Source: Clostridiales bacterium
GTDB taxonomy: Bacteria > Bacillota > Clostridia > Lachnospirales > Cellulosilyticaceae
DNA: 43,953 nucleotides
Direction of reading: 5' to 3'
NCBI GenBank assembly: GCA_019418225.1
Contig: DYCF01000026.1
Span: forward strand, 20,839 to 64,791
Below are positions 33,731-43,921 of this stretch, one piece after another. Both the position numbers and the translations under genes were made by a program. The notes beneath the pieces are model-generated. The model was not told the origin of the DNA. It did no database searches and was given only the letters and a program-made list of their open reading frames with translations. How positions within the stretch are numbered: position 1 is the first letter of the stretch; the number at the start of each line of letters is the position of its first letter.

Positions 33731-35023
33731 TCACTTCACCTGATATCCCACAATCAACGTATCATACTTATTTTCTGTTGTATAACGAATTCCTTTTCCC
33801 AATGTACTACTAAGATTTGCAACTACCTTATCTGTTTGCCACTTATTTGAATTTAAATTTAATAATACTAGTGTGCCATTTGTCATTTTCTCACTTTTAA
33901 TTTTACTTAGTGTACTACTTAATTCATTCATACTTTGTACCTTGTAAAGCCCTTTCGTTTGAAATGGTGCAAATGGTCCACAATATGTATTTTGAGAAGT
34001 TGATGGATATAGAGTATGATCCCATTGATGAGACTTTTCCATAAAACTATCTAATTCATTAAAATAACTTGGAAGCACACCAATTGTATTTTCATCTTGA
34101 TCTGCCCATGTTAAATCTACATGATAATAGTCATCCTCAAGCTTTACAAGATTCCACGCATGGTCCTCTCCAGCTGCAGTTCCCATTATAATTTTATTAG
34201 GAATACCTACTATATTTAAACTATACATTAAACTTTTTGCATAGCCATCACATACAGCTTTGCCATCTACTATACCGCCCCATAGTGTATGCGATAAAGG
34301 TGTCGCATGAGTAATATAAGTTCCATTCACTAGTTTCCTTGAATATGTAATTCCTTCCATAAGCCCATTAAATAGTGCCTCCTCTCGTTCAAATGTATTC
34401 ATATCATTTTTAATCTCGTTCTGAATAAGATTTTCAATAGCTATAAAAGCCTTTTCATCATAAATCAGCATATTTTCAGCTGATTTAATAGGATATTTTA
34501 ACTTAACTGTTACTGTAGGGTTATTATTACCAATCTGTTCAATAGTTCCTCCTGTATAAGTTAACGCCGGATAAGTTAACATTAAATCTTGGATATGATC
34601 TTGAATAAGCTTTTGCATGGTATTAATCGTAAAATTTCCGTACTCGAAATTTAATACCACTTGTTCCTCATGGTTTTCTAAAGCATATTTTAAAATTTCA
34701 TCTAATGCTCCTTCATTTTTAACTTCCCATTTATCTTGCTTAGCTGCTTTACTAATTGTAAAAGTCTGAATCTGGACACCCTGACTTGCCTCAATACAAA
34801 TATAATACTTGCCAGGTAATGTAACCTTTGCACCATTTTTTACCGGCATTGCAAAGCTCCCATCTCTACTTATCGTTGCCTTGGCACCTGTAAAGTTAAC
34901 TATATAGCTTATGCCTTGATCTCCTAGCTGCGTAATGTGTACGCTCCCTTTAGCATACACATTGCCTAAACTACAACACATGATAAAGCTAAATAGGATA
35001 CATTTTATAGCTTTTCTTAACAT
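33731..35023 (-). CDS. Secreted transglutaminase-like domain protein
   Basis: 430 residues from ATG 35023 (GACGAGG upstream; the frame's earlier codons lack a ribosome site). Signal peptide ends near NVYAKG. The middle part is of unknown fold. The C-terminal transglutaminase-like (cysteine protease-fold) core carries the triad: Cys in AVCDGYAKSL, His in EDHAWNLV and Asp in YHVDLTWAD. Such secreted proteins in Clostridia are thought to act on wall or extracellular peptides as peptidases or cross-linkers; which is not determinable here. The gene is transcribed alone, downstream of sulP but separated from it by a terminator. Confidence 0.82.
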   Translation of the reverse strand: MLRKAIKCILFSFIMCCSLGNVYAKGSVHITQLGDQGISYIVNFTGAKATISRDGSFAMPVKNGAKVTLPGKYYICIEASQGVQIQTFTISKAAKQDKWEVKNEGALDEILKYALENHEEQVVLNFEYGNFTINTMQKLIQDHIQDLMLTYPALTYTGGTIEQIGNNNPTVTVKLKYPIKSAENMLIYDEKAFIAIENLIQNEIKNDMNTFEREEALFNGLMEGITYSRKLVNGTYITHATPLSHTLWGGIVDGKAVCDGYAKSLMYSLNIVGIPNKIIMGTAAGEDHAWNLVKLEDDYYHVDLTWADQDENTIGVLPSYFNELDSFMEKSHQWDHTLYPSTSQNTYCGPFAPFQTKGLYKVQSMNELSSTLSKIKSEKMTNGTLVLLNLNSNKWQTDKVVANLSSTLGKGIRYTTENKYDTLIVGYQVK

Positions 35024-35100
35024 AGACCTCGTCCCCTTTTCACTTTTACAGCAGTACAATTATCAGAATTTTTAACTTATTACTAATATAACACAAAATA

Positions 35101-35140
35101 AAAAATCGGCTCAAGCCCTTTTAGACTTTTACCGATTTTA
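35101..35140 (-). terminator. Terminator after SulP gene
   Basis: AAAATCGG/CCGATTTT outer stem with an inner AAGTC/GGCTT pairing, T-run on the minus-strand 3' side, 20 bp past the sulP stop codon. Confidence 0.7.
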
Positions 35141-35159
35141 TTGTTAATCGTTATACTTA

Positions 35160-36830
35160 TTAAACAGCTTGTACTTCTTTTTGATTTGCTACTTCTAACA
35201 TATGTTCTTCAATAGCTACGATACTTTGTTCAACGCCCCAGAAGAAATATTTTTCTCCTATCTGCTCTACAAGACCACCACGTGACATCATTTCTTTAAC
35301 TTTAGGTTGTACCCCTACAAATAATACTTTTGTGCCTTGTACTCTTAAGGCCATGCTCATTTCTAAAAGCATTTGTACTCCTGTTGTGTCAATAAGTGGG
35401 ACCCCACGCATAGATAAAATCATATAATGTAAATTGTCTAGATTTTCTATTTCCTGTGAAATCTTTTCAGTTGTTGCAAAGAAAATTGGACCTGATAAAT
35501 AAATAACTTTCGTACGACGATGATGATATTGTACACTGATTCCATTTGCTGTAAGTTTATCTACATCAATATCACTTAAATTAATTTCAATATCTGCAAT
35601 ACGTACAACAAATAAAACAACTGAGACAAGTACACCTACTAAAATTGCTGTTGTCAGATCAAATAATACAGTACAAATCATTGTAATTAAAAATTGTGCA
35701 ATAGCTGTCTTGAGCTTTTTGGTAAATATATACTGTATACTTTCCCATTCATTCATACGCCATGCTGTTACCATTAAAACACCAGCTAAAGCTGCAAGTG
35801 GAATCTGTGACATTACGCCACCTAATAAAAACATAGAAGCTAAAAGTCCCACAGCATGAAAAATACCTGTAAGTCTTGTTTCTGCACCTGATTTAATTGC
35901 AACACTTGTACGTGCAATAGCAGCGGTAGAAGGAACGCCTCCAAAGAATGGTATTAACATATTTCCTATTCCCTGTGCTACAAGTTCACGGTCCGCATTA
36001 AGCTTTTCATTTTTCATACGTCCAGCAGATGCCCCACATAATAAACTTTCAATCATTCCTAATGCAGCAATACTAATTGCTGGGACAATGAATGGCGTTA
36101 GGCTTTGCTCTCCAAGTGTTCTAAGTCCAAGCCTTGTTTCTGGAAGTAATGTTTTAGGAATATTTCCCACTACCGCTACATCCAACTTAAATCCCATACT
36201 AATAGCTAATGCAATAATAATTCCCACAAGAGAAGAAGGGACCTTAGCATTCCACTTTTTGGGCCAAATTATCATAGTTAAAACAACAATCCCACCTAAC
36301 AATACGGCTGATGCATTAGGAGAGAATCCTAAGTGCCCATAAGAAATTAGCTTCTGAACTGCACTACTTCCTTCTGAAGTAACGCCAAAGAAATTATCAA
36401 CTTGTCCTAATGCAATAATAATTGCAATACCTGATGTAAATCCTGTAATAACTGGTGCTGGAATTAGGGTTACTAATTTACCTACTTTTAAAATACCTGC
36501 TATAAATAAAATAACTCCCGCAAGAAGTGTGGCAATAAATACGCCCTTCATTTCATATTGATGAACTAACCCTATTAAAATAGCTGTCATGGCACCTGTT
36601 GGTCCTGAAATCTGATAAGATGCTCCTGATAAGGTACTCATTATAAATCCTGATAAAATAGCTGTAATTAGCCCTGCTGCTGCATCTGCACCACTACTTA
36701 CTCCAAATGCAAGGGCTAAAGGTAGTGCAACAGCTGTTACTGTAAGCCCGGCCAAGAGATCTTTAGAAAATCTTTTTCCATTATAACCTGCAAACTCATT
36801 TTTCATGTCTAAAATATACTGCTTAATCAT
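35160..36830 (-). CDS. SulP family anion transporter with STAS domain
   Basis: 556 residues. SLC26/SulP membrane transporter for sulfate, bicarbonate or a related anion. The N-terminal segment KDLLAGLTVTAVALPLALAF is the family signature; about 12 hydrophobic segments span residues 25-410, including QISGPTGAMTAIL and GGVPSTAAIART. The C-terminal STAS domain (about 430-545) has the conserved DTTGVQMLLEM helix. GGTGGGAG precedes ATG. No sulfur-assimilation gene is adjacent, so the substrate is left open. Confidence 0.92.
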   Translation of the reverse strand: MIKQYILDMKNEFAGYNGKRFSKDLLAGLTVTAVALPLALAFGVSSGADAAAGLITAILSGFIMSTLSGASYQISGPTGAMTAILIGLVHQYEMKGVFIATLLAGVILFIAGILKVGKLVTLIPAPVITGFTSGIAIIIALGQVDNFFGVTSEGSSAVQKLISYGHLGFSPNASAVLLGGIVVLTMIIWPKKWNAKVPSSLVGIIIALAISMGFKLDVAVVGNIPKTLLPETRLGLRTLGEQSLTPFIVPAISIAALGMIESLLCGASAGRMKNEKLNADRELVAQGIGNMLIPFFGGVPSTAAIARTSVAIKSGAETRLTGIFHAVGLLASMFLLGGVMSQIPLAALAGVLMVTAWRMNEWESIQYIFTKKLKTAIAQFLITMICTVLFDLTTAILVGVLVSVVLFVVRIADIEINLSDIDVDKLTANGISVQYHHRRTKVIYLSGPIFFATTEKISQEIENLDNLHYMILSMRGVPLIDTTGVQMLLEMSMALRVQGTKVLFVGVQPKVKEMMSRGGLVEQIGEKYFFWGVEQSIVAIEEHMLEVANQKEVQAV

Positions 36831-36949
36831 GATTCTCCCACCTTATTTAATTTTTCCTTTAAAACGTTTTTTATTATACGCCTTTAAATTCATACTTTCT
36901 ACATATATTGTAATATATTTTTTATTTTCGTAAAAATATACAATTAAAA

Positions 36950-36993
36950 ATAAAAGTCCCATCTTTTTATGTGAAAAAGAATGAGACTTTTAT
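36950..36993 (-). terminator. Terminator after DUF815 gene
   Basis: ATAAAAGTC/GACTTTTAT outer stem with inner CTTTTT/AAAAAG, 48 bp past the stop codon of the minus-strand gene at 37042. Confidence 0.65.
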
Positions 36994-37041
36994 TTTTAAT
37001 TTTACCACTTACTTCCTTAAACTCAAAATAAACTTAAAATT

Positions 37042-38256
37042 TTATAGTATAGATAATATAAATTGTTTTGCTGTACGTCCTGAACGGCCACCATGTAAAA
37101 GTTCCCATTGAATAGCTTTTTCACGTAGCGTGTTTTCATCTAATGTTACTTTATAATGTTTAGCGATGGCATATACCATTTCTAAATATAAATTTTGATT
37201 TGGCGAAGTAAAAGTTAATGAAAGCCCAAAACGATCTGCTAAAGATAATTTTTCTTGTCTTGTATCTGTAATATTAATTTCTTGTCCCTGACGATCATCC
37301 CAAGTTTCCTTTACTAAATGACGTCTGTTTGATGTAGCACAAATAAGTACATTTTGCGGTCTCACCTCAATGCCACCTTCAATAAGGGCTTTCATATATT
37401 TATATTCTACTTCAAATTCTTCAAAAGATAAGTCATCTAAGAATAATATGAACTTCAGACCCCTTTCCCTTAAAGTATGTAAAATGCGATTAAAATATTT
37501 AAAATCTGCCTTAGAAAGCTCAACGACACGTAACCCCTCTTTACAATAAGCATTTAAAAGCGCCTTTATAGAAGAAGACTTTCCTGTTCCTCTATCACCA
37601 AAAAGTAAGACATTGTTAGCTTCCTTACCTTGTAAAAAGGCTTCTGTATTTTTTATAAGTGCCTTTTTCTGATAATCACATCCAATAAGCTGATCAAATG
37701 TAATAGGGTCACATTCACCAATCCCTACAAGCCCTATTTTTTCATCCCACTTAAAAGCTTTATATCCATTCATTATACCTGCACCAAAGCGTTTATAATA
37801 ACCTACTAAGTAATCTACTATCTCTTCTGCTGAGTGTGCATTTTCAAATACTTCATATAAAGGATCTAAAAAAGTTGGCGCTCCTTTTGCAAGTTCGATA
37901 TCAAATGGCGAATGATGCCATAAGTCTAAAACTTGTGCAATGTCTTTTACAGCTAATGTACGGAGCGCCTCATCAATTTTTTCCCCGTCTCGCTCACAAC
38001 TTACTGAAAATGCATTTTCTGAACGAGCTACTAAATATGTTAAATACATTTTAAACAAATGTTGTTTAAGTCCAGCTGCTACTCCCACCTCTAAAAGTTC
38101 ACTTAGTGTTTCCTCATAAATTTTTTCTCTTATTTCATCTGCTTGACCTAACTGATGTTTGCAACTATTTGTGCTATACCCCAATCCTTCGTTTAAAGCA
38201 TATACCCCATTTAAAATCTTATTTTCATTGAAATTACGATAAAATACAAATGACAT
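37042..38256 (-). CDS. DUF815-family AAA+ ATPase
   Basis: 404 residues. N-terminal about 180 residues of helical sequence, then an AAA+ module: Walker A FGDRGTGKSSS near 223, Walker B FILFLDDLSFE near 271, sensor ICATSNRRHL near 308, and SLADRFGLSLTF with the arginine-finger region. This is the DUF815 family, distantly related to DnaC/replication-type AAA+ proteins, without established function. GGAGG precedes ATG. A 96-bp gap with no clear terminator separates it from the upstream L,D-transpeptidase gene. Confidence 0.85.
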   Translation of the reverse strand: MSFVFYRNFNENKILNGVYALNEGLGYSTNSCKHQLGQADEIREKIYEETLSELLEVGVAAGLKQHLFKMYLTYLVARSENAFSVSCERDGEKIDEALRTLAVKDIAQVLDLWHHSPFDIELAKGAPTFLDPLYEVFENAHSAEEIVDYLVGYYKRFGAGIMNGYKAFKWDEKIGLVGIGECDPITFDQLIGCDYQKKALIKNTEAFLQGKEANNVLLFGDRGTGKSSSIKALLNAYCKEGLRVVELSKADFKYFNRILHTLRERGLKFILFLDDLSFEEFEVEYKYMKALIEGGIEVRPQNVLICATSNRRHLVKETWDDRQGQEINITDTRQEKLSLADRFGLSLTFTSPNQNLYLEMVYAIAKHYKVTLDENTLREKAIQWELLHGGRSGRTAKQFILSIL

Positions 38257-38352
38257 ATGTTTTCCTCCTGTTGTCTCTATATAGGAGTAATTATAATATA
38301 TTTTAAATTTTTTTCAATTATTATTTGTTTTTTGATGTTTTTAAACGTTTTA

Positions 38353-39759
38353 TCAACGAATCCATACTGTTGTACCAATAGGAATATTTTTATACAGCCA
38401 AGCACTATCTTTTTCTGAAAGACGAATACATCCATGAGAAACTTTACGTCCCAAATCATATTGACCAGATTTAATATAGGTACCACTTTTGTCAAATAAA
38501 ACAGAGTGATACATGTAACTTGAGAAAAAAACAAGGGCATTTTTACAGCGAAAGTTTTTATCTACACCAAAATAAGGCATGCTATATTCTATTTTAAATA
38601 CGCCTGTAGGTGTTGCATTGTTTACCTTTCCTGTGGAGCAAACAAAAGTTTTCTCTAAATGCCAACCGCTAGGCGTCTTTTTCAGAACATGCGTACGCTG
38701 TCTATATAAATCTGTCCAGATTAAATAATCTGTCTCACTATGCATTTCATTTAAACTTACAAAATCCTCAACATCTTTTGAATCTACTGTCGGATTCAAA
38801 CTTCCTGGGTCACCTTCTAAAATAATACTATTCCAAGGAATACGCACTTTTTTTCCATCTTTATCTTTAACAATATAATAGTACGTTTTCTCAGAACGCC
38901 AAATTTCTACCTTCTCTTTTTCTTTAAAAGGACCTACATTGTAGCGCATTGTCCCCATGACACGAAATGGTGGGAAAAGTTTAGAAAGATACTGTCTGCG
39001 CTTTTCATTTTCATAACGCTTAAGGAGTATCTCATTTTTTTGACCATATAATAAACTACTTTGACACTGCGTAGGTAATCCATTAATTTGCAAAATTAAT
39101 GTTGTCATATACTCACCACTTTGTGTTAAGCTTTTAGGATATTTTTCTTTTGCTTGACCAGGATCTAAGGCATATCCCATTTCATAATGATCAATAAATG
39201 TCTTTCCATCCCAACAAATATGAAGTAAATCTAAGGAAATAGGAATTTGTGAAATATTAGTAATTTTTTCTTCATCTACTTTTACAAAATGATTCATCTT
39301 AAGCCAGCTATGATTCGTGATAAAAGCACCCTGATGCGTATCAATTTGCCACAATACTTTTAAGGCATCTAAAGGTACTAAAATTTCTCCATCTGCTTCA
39401 ATAGTATACGTACGAAGTGGCCCTATATAAACAATCTGATTACTTATACTGACTGGCTGATCTTTTAATGGTAATGCTGCAACAGCTGATGTATCTAATG
39501 ATTTACCATAATTTAAATAAATTATGCCATTTACTTCTTGTTTTTCAAGCCCCATTTTTTCTAAATAGGTTAAAGGAATATATTTATTTTCATGTAAACA
39601 ATAAAGAGGATAAACATTTCCTCCCATAATAAATATATTATAATCTTCTTCAAGTACACCTACATAAATCTTAGGATTATATGTCATACCATAAGTACAA
39701 GATGAGACCAGAAAAAGACAACATAAAAAAATGCTAATAAGAATTTTCGGTTTAATCAT
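38353..39759 (-). CDS. L,D-transpeptidase (YkuD) lipoprotein
   Basis: 468 residues from ATG 39759, which follows GAGGAGGAGG; earlier in-frame codons lie within that site. The N-terminus has a lipobox-like LFLVSSC, so membrane-anchored. The middle (about 30-170) has CuAO-N/stalk-like strands. The C-terminal YkuD domain (about 345-468) contains PTGVFKIEYSM, a His (YHSVLFD) and the catalytic SHGCIRLS. Makes or remodels 3-3 peptidoglycan cross-links by L,D-transpeptidation. It starts 37 bp after the M16C peptidase gene and is probably in its operon. Confidence 0.9.
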   Translation of the reverse strand: MIKPKILISIFLCCLFLVSSCTYGMTYNPKIYVGVLEEDYNIFIMGGNVYPLYCLHENKYIPLTYLEKMGLEKQEVNGIIYLNYGKSLDTSAVAALPLKDQPVSISNQIVYIGPLRTYTIEADGEILVPLDALKVLWQIDTHQGAFITNHSWLKMNHFVKVDEEKITNISQIPISLDLLHICWDGKTFIDHYEMGYALDPGQAKEKYPKSLTQSGEYMTTLILQINGLPTQCQSSLLYGQKNEILLKRYENEKRRQYLSKLFPPFRVMGTMRYNVGPFKEKEKVEIWRSEKTYYYIVKDKDGKKVRIPWNSIILEGDPGSLNPTVDSKDVEDFVSLNEMHSETDYLIWTDLYRQRTHVLKKTPSGWHLEKTFVCSTGKVNNATPTGVFKIEYSMPYFGVDKNFRCKNALVFFSSYMYHSVLFDKSGTYIKSGQYDLGRKVSHGCIRLSEKDSAWLYKNIPIGTTVWIR

Positions 39760-39796
39760 TATACCTCCTCCTCTTATTAGCATTTCCCTATTTTCA

Positions 39797-42718
39797 TTAA
39801 TCTATGATACAATCAAAATATTTTTTATGCTTCTTAATTTGCTTTTTACTACCTACAACGCATAAATAAGGTGCTTCTTTAAAAGCATCAAAGAGACTTG
39901 CAAGACCTCTTATTTGTTCTAAATTTGTATTTAAAATCTCTTGCATAGCTTGTTCAAGCTGAGCCGTAGACATTCCACATAATGTATACATGAGCCCTCT
40001 TTCACTTTTTTGCTCCATACTCATAGGTGCTTGCATCGTCCCAATGGTATGAATAATATAACGTTCTAGTTCTCTATCTTCTAATTGTAAGTTTCTTAAA
40101 AGGTCACCTATTCCATCAAATACTTCAAGGGTCCCTGCAAGCTTAGGATCACAATAAGAACAAATAACTAAATTCCCATCTCGGCTGACTAAAAGATCGC
40201 AGCCATATGCCCCACCTTGCAAACGAATACGATCCCATAAATACGTACTTTCAATAATATGAGCTGCTACTTCTAATACACCATGATATGAGAAACCTGC
40301 TTCTATAAAATTAAATCCTTTTGCAATCGCTTCTACTTTTTGCATTGTACAATATGCTTCTCGCTTTGTATCTAATGCCAACTGATACTGATAATGTGAT
40401 AACATGCAATCTTCTAAGCTATTTCCTAGCATGAATATTTGTTCCTGTAAAAATACCTCTTCTGATTTAGGTGCTGTAACATAAGCCATTAAGCCCTGCT
40501 TACACATAATCTTTTTATAGAGCTGCACTACCTTTCCCATTACTTCATCATATTTTATTTCAAACTGTTCATAGAATGCTTTAATAAACTGATAAAATCT
40601 AATGCCCGAAACAATATCTTCATATTGACCAGCTGGTGAAAAGAATGCAAATACACGTCTTGTTGCACGATATTCAGGTGCACCTTCAAAACTTCTTCCT
40701 AGTTCATATTGTATATTTCCAATAATCTCTTTGATTTTTCCCTTTTCTATAAAAATACTTTCAGTTAAGATTGATTGCATTAATATTCGCCACTTCTCTA
40801 CCTCTTCTATAAGTACTTTACTTGTAATTTTAAAATAAGGCTTATAACTATTCGTCTCAAGATGATTATACGCTTGCAATGAACAATTCATGCCACCAGT
40901 TATACGATTAATGGCATTTTCAAGGGCTTGATAATCCATATTGGCTGTTCCAACATAAGTAAGTAAATGACCTAATAATCCCAAATAGGGCAAGTCTTCT
41001 TCTGGTACAATACGCGTATCAAACAATATATGAATATAAGCAATCCCCTTTGTCTCTTCTTCTTGGAAGTAATATTTAAAAGGTGCATCATTTATTTCCT
41101 TATGATGAATTGGTATAATTTCTAAATTTAAATCTTCCTTTTTTAAATAGGGCAAACATCTTAAATCTGCTTCTGTATTTTGCATCATTTGCATCTGTTC
41201 TAAATCCCACATCCTATTTACAATTTCTGTCTTATCATTGTCTGTCAAACTACTTTCATAGGTTGCTAAGCTTTTTTCTAAAGCGTCATGTTCTTCTTTT
41301 GCAAGTTGATGGCTTGGATTTAAAACCACGAGTACACGATGTTTATTATTTAAAAGGTACTTCTGAATTAAGGCTTCAAAGTAACCTTTTGCTTTATAGA
41401 GCTTAATCTTTTCTACAGGTTCCTTATATTTAAGGTGTATAAAAGGCTTACCACCATATAAATAACTATTTAAAATCATTTCACCATATTGAAGTCCTAC
41501 AGGTTCATAAGATGCATCAACCTCTTTTAATTCAAAAGCAAGTGTATGTAGTGCTGCCTCTATAAGATCTTCATCAATACCTTCTTTTACTAACTTTTGA
41601 AGCGTTTCAAGAACTGTTTCTTCAAAAAGTCTTCCTTGATTTTTTGCTGCACCTTTTAATGAAATCGAAAAAACAGGTTGATAACGACTTGTATCATACC
41701 CTCCCTCACCTAAACTTACACCCAGATGACGATCTACCACTATAGCTTTTGCCAACGGAGATGCACTACTTCTAAGTAACATGTGTTCTAAAAGTTCAAA
41801 GGCAAGTCTAAGCTCTGCATCTAATGCTGTTCCTATTACAAAACTTAAACTCATTAGTGTTTGATTCTCTTCTAAATCTGCTGGATAAGCTTCTGTTACA
41901 TAAAGTGGCTCATTAGGAGTTTTTTGACATTTTCCTTCAAAATTCCTTCTTATTGTTTGTTCTGATAGAGACGGTAGCTCCTTTAAACATGATTCCTCTA
42001 AAAGCTGTAATTGTTCTTTTAAGTCCATATTCCCATACAAATAAATCACGCTATTTTGTGGAACATAGTATTTCTCATGGAATGCTAAAAATTCATTGTA
42101 ACTAAGTCCTACAATCTCTTGTGGTATGCCACCCGCATCAAATCGATAATGTGTATCTGGGAAGAGCGCCTTACTTAAAGCATGCTCAAGCCTTGTTGTT
42201 GCCTCACCATATTCACCCTGCATTTCATGATAAACAACGCCACTAATTCCTAGCTCGCCTTCGTCTAGCGTATAATGCCATCCTTCTTGGGCAAAAAGTC
42301 TCTCATCTTCCTTCATCAACGGATGAAAAACCATATCCATATAAACTTTCATGATACCACTTAAATCTTTTTCACTTAAGCTTGCACCATAATACATCGT
42401 CATATCTGGATAAGTACAAGCGTTCAATGTTGTACAAATAGACCCCTTTTCAAGGGCCATAAAAGTTTCCTTCAGTGGATACTTCTTCGATGCACAACAT
42501 ACTGTATGTTCTACAATATGAGGTGCACCATTATTACTTTCTGGCGGTGTATGAAAAGCTACACAAAAAACCTTATGGGGATCTTTGTTGCTAAGATTAA
42601 TAATTGTGATCCCACTTCTTTCGTGTTTTAAAACACGCCCTATTCCTTCTACTTCTTCAATGTATTCTTGTTGAAGGAGTTTAAATCCCTTATATTGCTG
42701 TACACATTCTAAATCCAT
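39797..42718 (-). CDS. M16C family zinc metallopeptidase (presequence-protease-like)
   Basis: 973 residues, the size of PreP/falcilysin-type M16C enzymes that degrade short peptides in a closed chamber. The inverted zinc motif HXXEH is PHIVEHTVC near residue 86, with the distal Glu in YHEMQGEYG near 166. The peptidase M16C-associated domain spans the middle (about 470-720), and an inactive second M16 half completes the clamshell. No signal peptide, so cytoplasmic. The upstream lipoprotein gene ends 41 bp away on the same strand and the L,D-transpeptidase follows closely. Peptide recycling is a reasonable role. Confidence 0.92.
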   Translation of the reverse strand: MDLECVQQYKGFKLLQQEYIEEVEGIGRVLKHERSGITIINLSNKDPHKVFCVAFHTPPESNNGAPHIVEHTVCCASKKYPLKETFMALEKGSICTTLNACTYPDMTMYYGASLSEKDLSGIMKVYMDMVFHPLMKEDERLFAQEGWHYTLDEGELGISGVVYHEMQGEYGEATTRLEHALSKALFPDTHYRFDAGGIPQEIVGLSYNEFLAFHEKYYVPQNSVIYLYGNMDLKEQLQLLEESCLKELPSLSEQTIRRNFEGKCQKTPNEPLYVTEAYPADLEENQTLMSLSFVIGTALDAELRLAFELLEHMLLRSSASPLAKAIVVDRHLGVSLGEGGYDTSRYQPVFSISLKGAAKNQGRLFEETVLETLQKLVKEGIDEDLIEAALHTLAFELKEVDASYEPVGLQYGEMILNSYLYGGKPFIHLKYKEPVEKIKLYKAKGYFEALIQKYLLNNKHRVLVVLNPSHQLAKEEHDALEKSLATYESSLTDNDKTEIVNRMWDLEQMQMMQNTEADLRCLPYLKKEDLNLEIIPIHHKEINDAPFKYYFQEEETKGIAYIHILFDTRIVPEEDLPYLGLLGHLLTYVGTANMDYQALENAINRITGGMNCSLQAYNHLETNSYKPYFKITSKVLIEEVEKWRILMQSILTESIFIEKGKIKEIIGNIQYELGRSFEGAPEYRATRRVFAFFSPAGQYEDIVSGIRFYQFIKAFYEQFEIKYDEVMGKVVQLYKKIMCKQGLMAYVTAPKSEEVFLQEQIFMLGNSLEDCMLSHYQYQLALDTKREAYCTMQKVEAIAKGFNFIEAGFSYHGVLEVAAHIIESTYLWDRIRLQGGAYGCDLLVSRDGNLVICSYCDPKLAGTLEVFDGIGDLLRNLQLEDRELERYIIHTIGTMQAPMSMEQKSERGLMYTLCGMSTAQLEQAMQEILNTNLEQIRGLASLFDAFKEAPYLCVVGSKKQIKKHKKYFDCIID

Positions 42719-42759
42719 CCTAAATCCCTTCTATTATATCTCTCGAATTTATATTCCTA

Positions 42760-43785
42760 CTATTCCGATTCCTCAAGCACTTCAAATTGTAACCAAATCG
42801 GTGCCGCTGAACCATTGGGAATCATATAACTTAAGGTCTTTGTTTCGTATGCCTTAAGATTCCCTAAATCAACTGCTTCCTTACAGCGTTTGAAATAATG
42901 CATACGTTCTATAGGGCATAAGTTGCCTTCTTCCCATTTGATTACACCTTTGAACACACCTGCTCTTGGTACAAATTGTACTTTTGTATCAGCTTCTGTT
43001 TGAATTGTAATATGATACATTATACCATAGTTTCCTCGGTTCATGGTAATTTCCTGCGTAATTCCATCTTTTCCTATTGCCCAATCTTCATCTTGTTCCA
43101 TACACATATAATATTTTCCAAAACTAGGTAAGTGAAGTGTGTAATATTCTTCTAAAACAGAAAATGTACCTCGCGGATGACGATCTCGTTCTAAGTAAGG
43201 AAGTTTTGAAATAAATCCGCTATTTTCTGTAGGTAAAATGGCAGCTATAATCATTTCTATCTTCCCATTCGTTTCAAAATCAATAATACCCGTTAGTAAC
43301 GAATGTGGGACCCATGAATTTTCTTCACTTTCAAATATAATCCTTTCTCCATAAGGAGGTACTACGATCTCTTCTTTCTCCTCTCCATTAAAATACTTTT
43401 CTAGTAATGTTTGTCCTGCTTGAACAATATACTTAGTAGGACCCACTACTTCTTTTTTTAATACTTGCACAGTCGTACTCATATCTTCTTTATTCCTTAT
43501 AATCACTACAAGACGCTTATTACCACATGATGCATTTAAATGATGAAATAACAATCGTCCCCTTCCTATCACTTGCTCTTCATATAAAATGCCATGTGTT
43601 TTCACCTCTTCCGGTGAATCACTTAAAATAAGTTTTCCCTTTAAGACATCTTGAGGCGGTCTTTCAATAAGCTGATAACCTATAAAATCATTTTGCTGCT
43701 GGCCTAAGCAACTAGTTATGATTAAGCTACTCAATAAGCATATAAACAATATTTTTTTTAGTACAGATTTATGTGATGTAATCAT
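42760..43785 (-). CDS. Secreted lipoprotein, family not recognised
   Basis: 341 residues. N-terminal Lys residues, hydrophobic run and lipobox-like LIITSC give a lipoprotein signal. The body is predominantly beta, with many aromatic residues, and includes LLFHHLNASCGNKRLVVIIR and VPPYGERIIFES. It resembles in style the uncharacterised domain found next to CuAO-N/stalk domains in other Firmicutes, but I cannot name it. GAGGTG precedes ATG. It is the first gene of an apparent operon with the M16C peptidase and the L,D-transpeptidase, so an envelope role is likely. Confidence 0.65.
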   Translation of the reverse strand: MITSHKSVLKKILFICLLSSLIITSCLGQQQNDFIGYQLIERPPQDVLKGKLILSDSPEEVKTHGILYEEQVIGRGRLLFHHLNASCGNKRLVVIIRNKEDMSTTVQVLKKEVVGPTKYIVQAGQTLLEKYFNGEEKEEIVVPPYGERIIFESEENSWVPHSLLTGIIDFETNGKIEMIIAAILPTENSGFISKLPYLERDRHPRGTFSVLEEYYTLHLPSFGKYYMCMEQDEDWAIGKDGITQEITMNRGNYGIMYHITIQTEADTKVQFVPRAGVFKGVIKWEEGNLCPIERMHYFKRCKEAVDLGNLKAYETKTLSYMIPNGSAAPIWLQFEVLEESE

Positions 43786-43863
43786 TCTTTCACCTCATCC
43801 TAATTTGCTCCTTTCTAGTATGTACCTTTTATATCACTTCACATTCACATTTAAAAATCAAAC

Positions 43864-43921
43864 TTTCCTAGTCTACAAAAAAAAGAGATAGGAAATCCCA
43901 ATGTCATTAAGTTAAGACATT
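43864..43921. repeat. Two small inverted repeats near the window edge
   Basis: TTTCCTA/TAGGAAA (about 43864-43894) and AATGTC-ATTAAGTTAA-GACATT (43900-43921). The second resembles an end or a terminator at the border of a neighbouring unit outside the window. No gene is visible between 43786 and 43953. Confidence 0.3.

Noticed and set aside
38277..38540. 87-residue minus-strand frame overlapping the L,D-transpeptidase 3' end
   Set aside because: It overlaps the conserved YkuD catalytic coding region in another frame and has no ribosome site.
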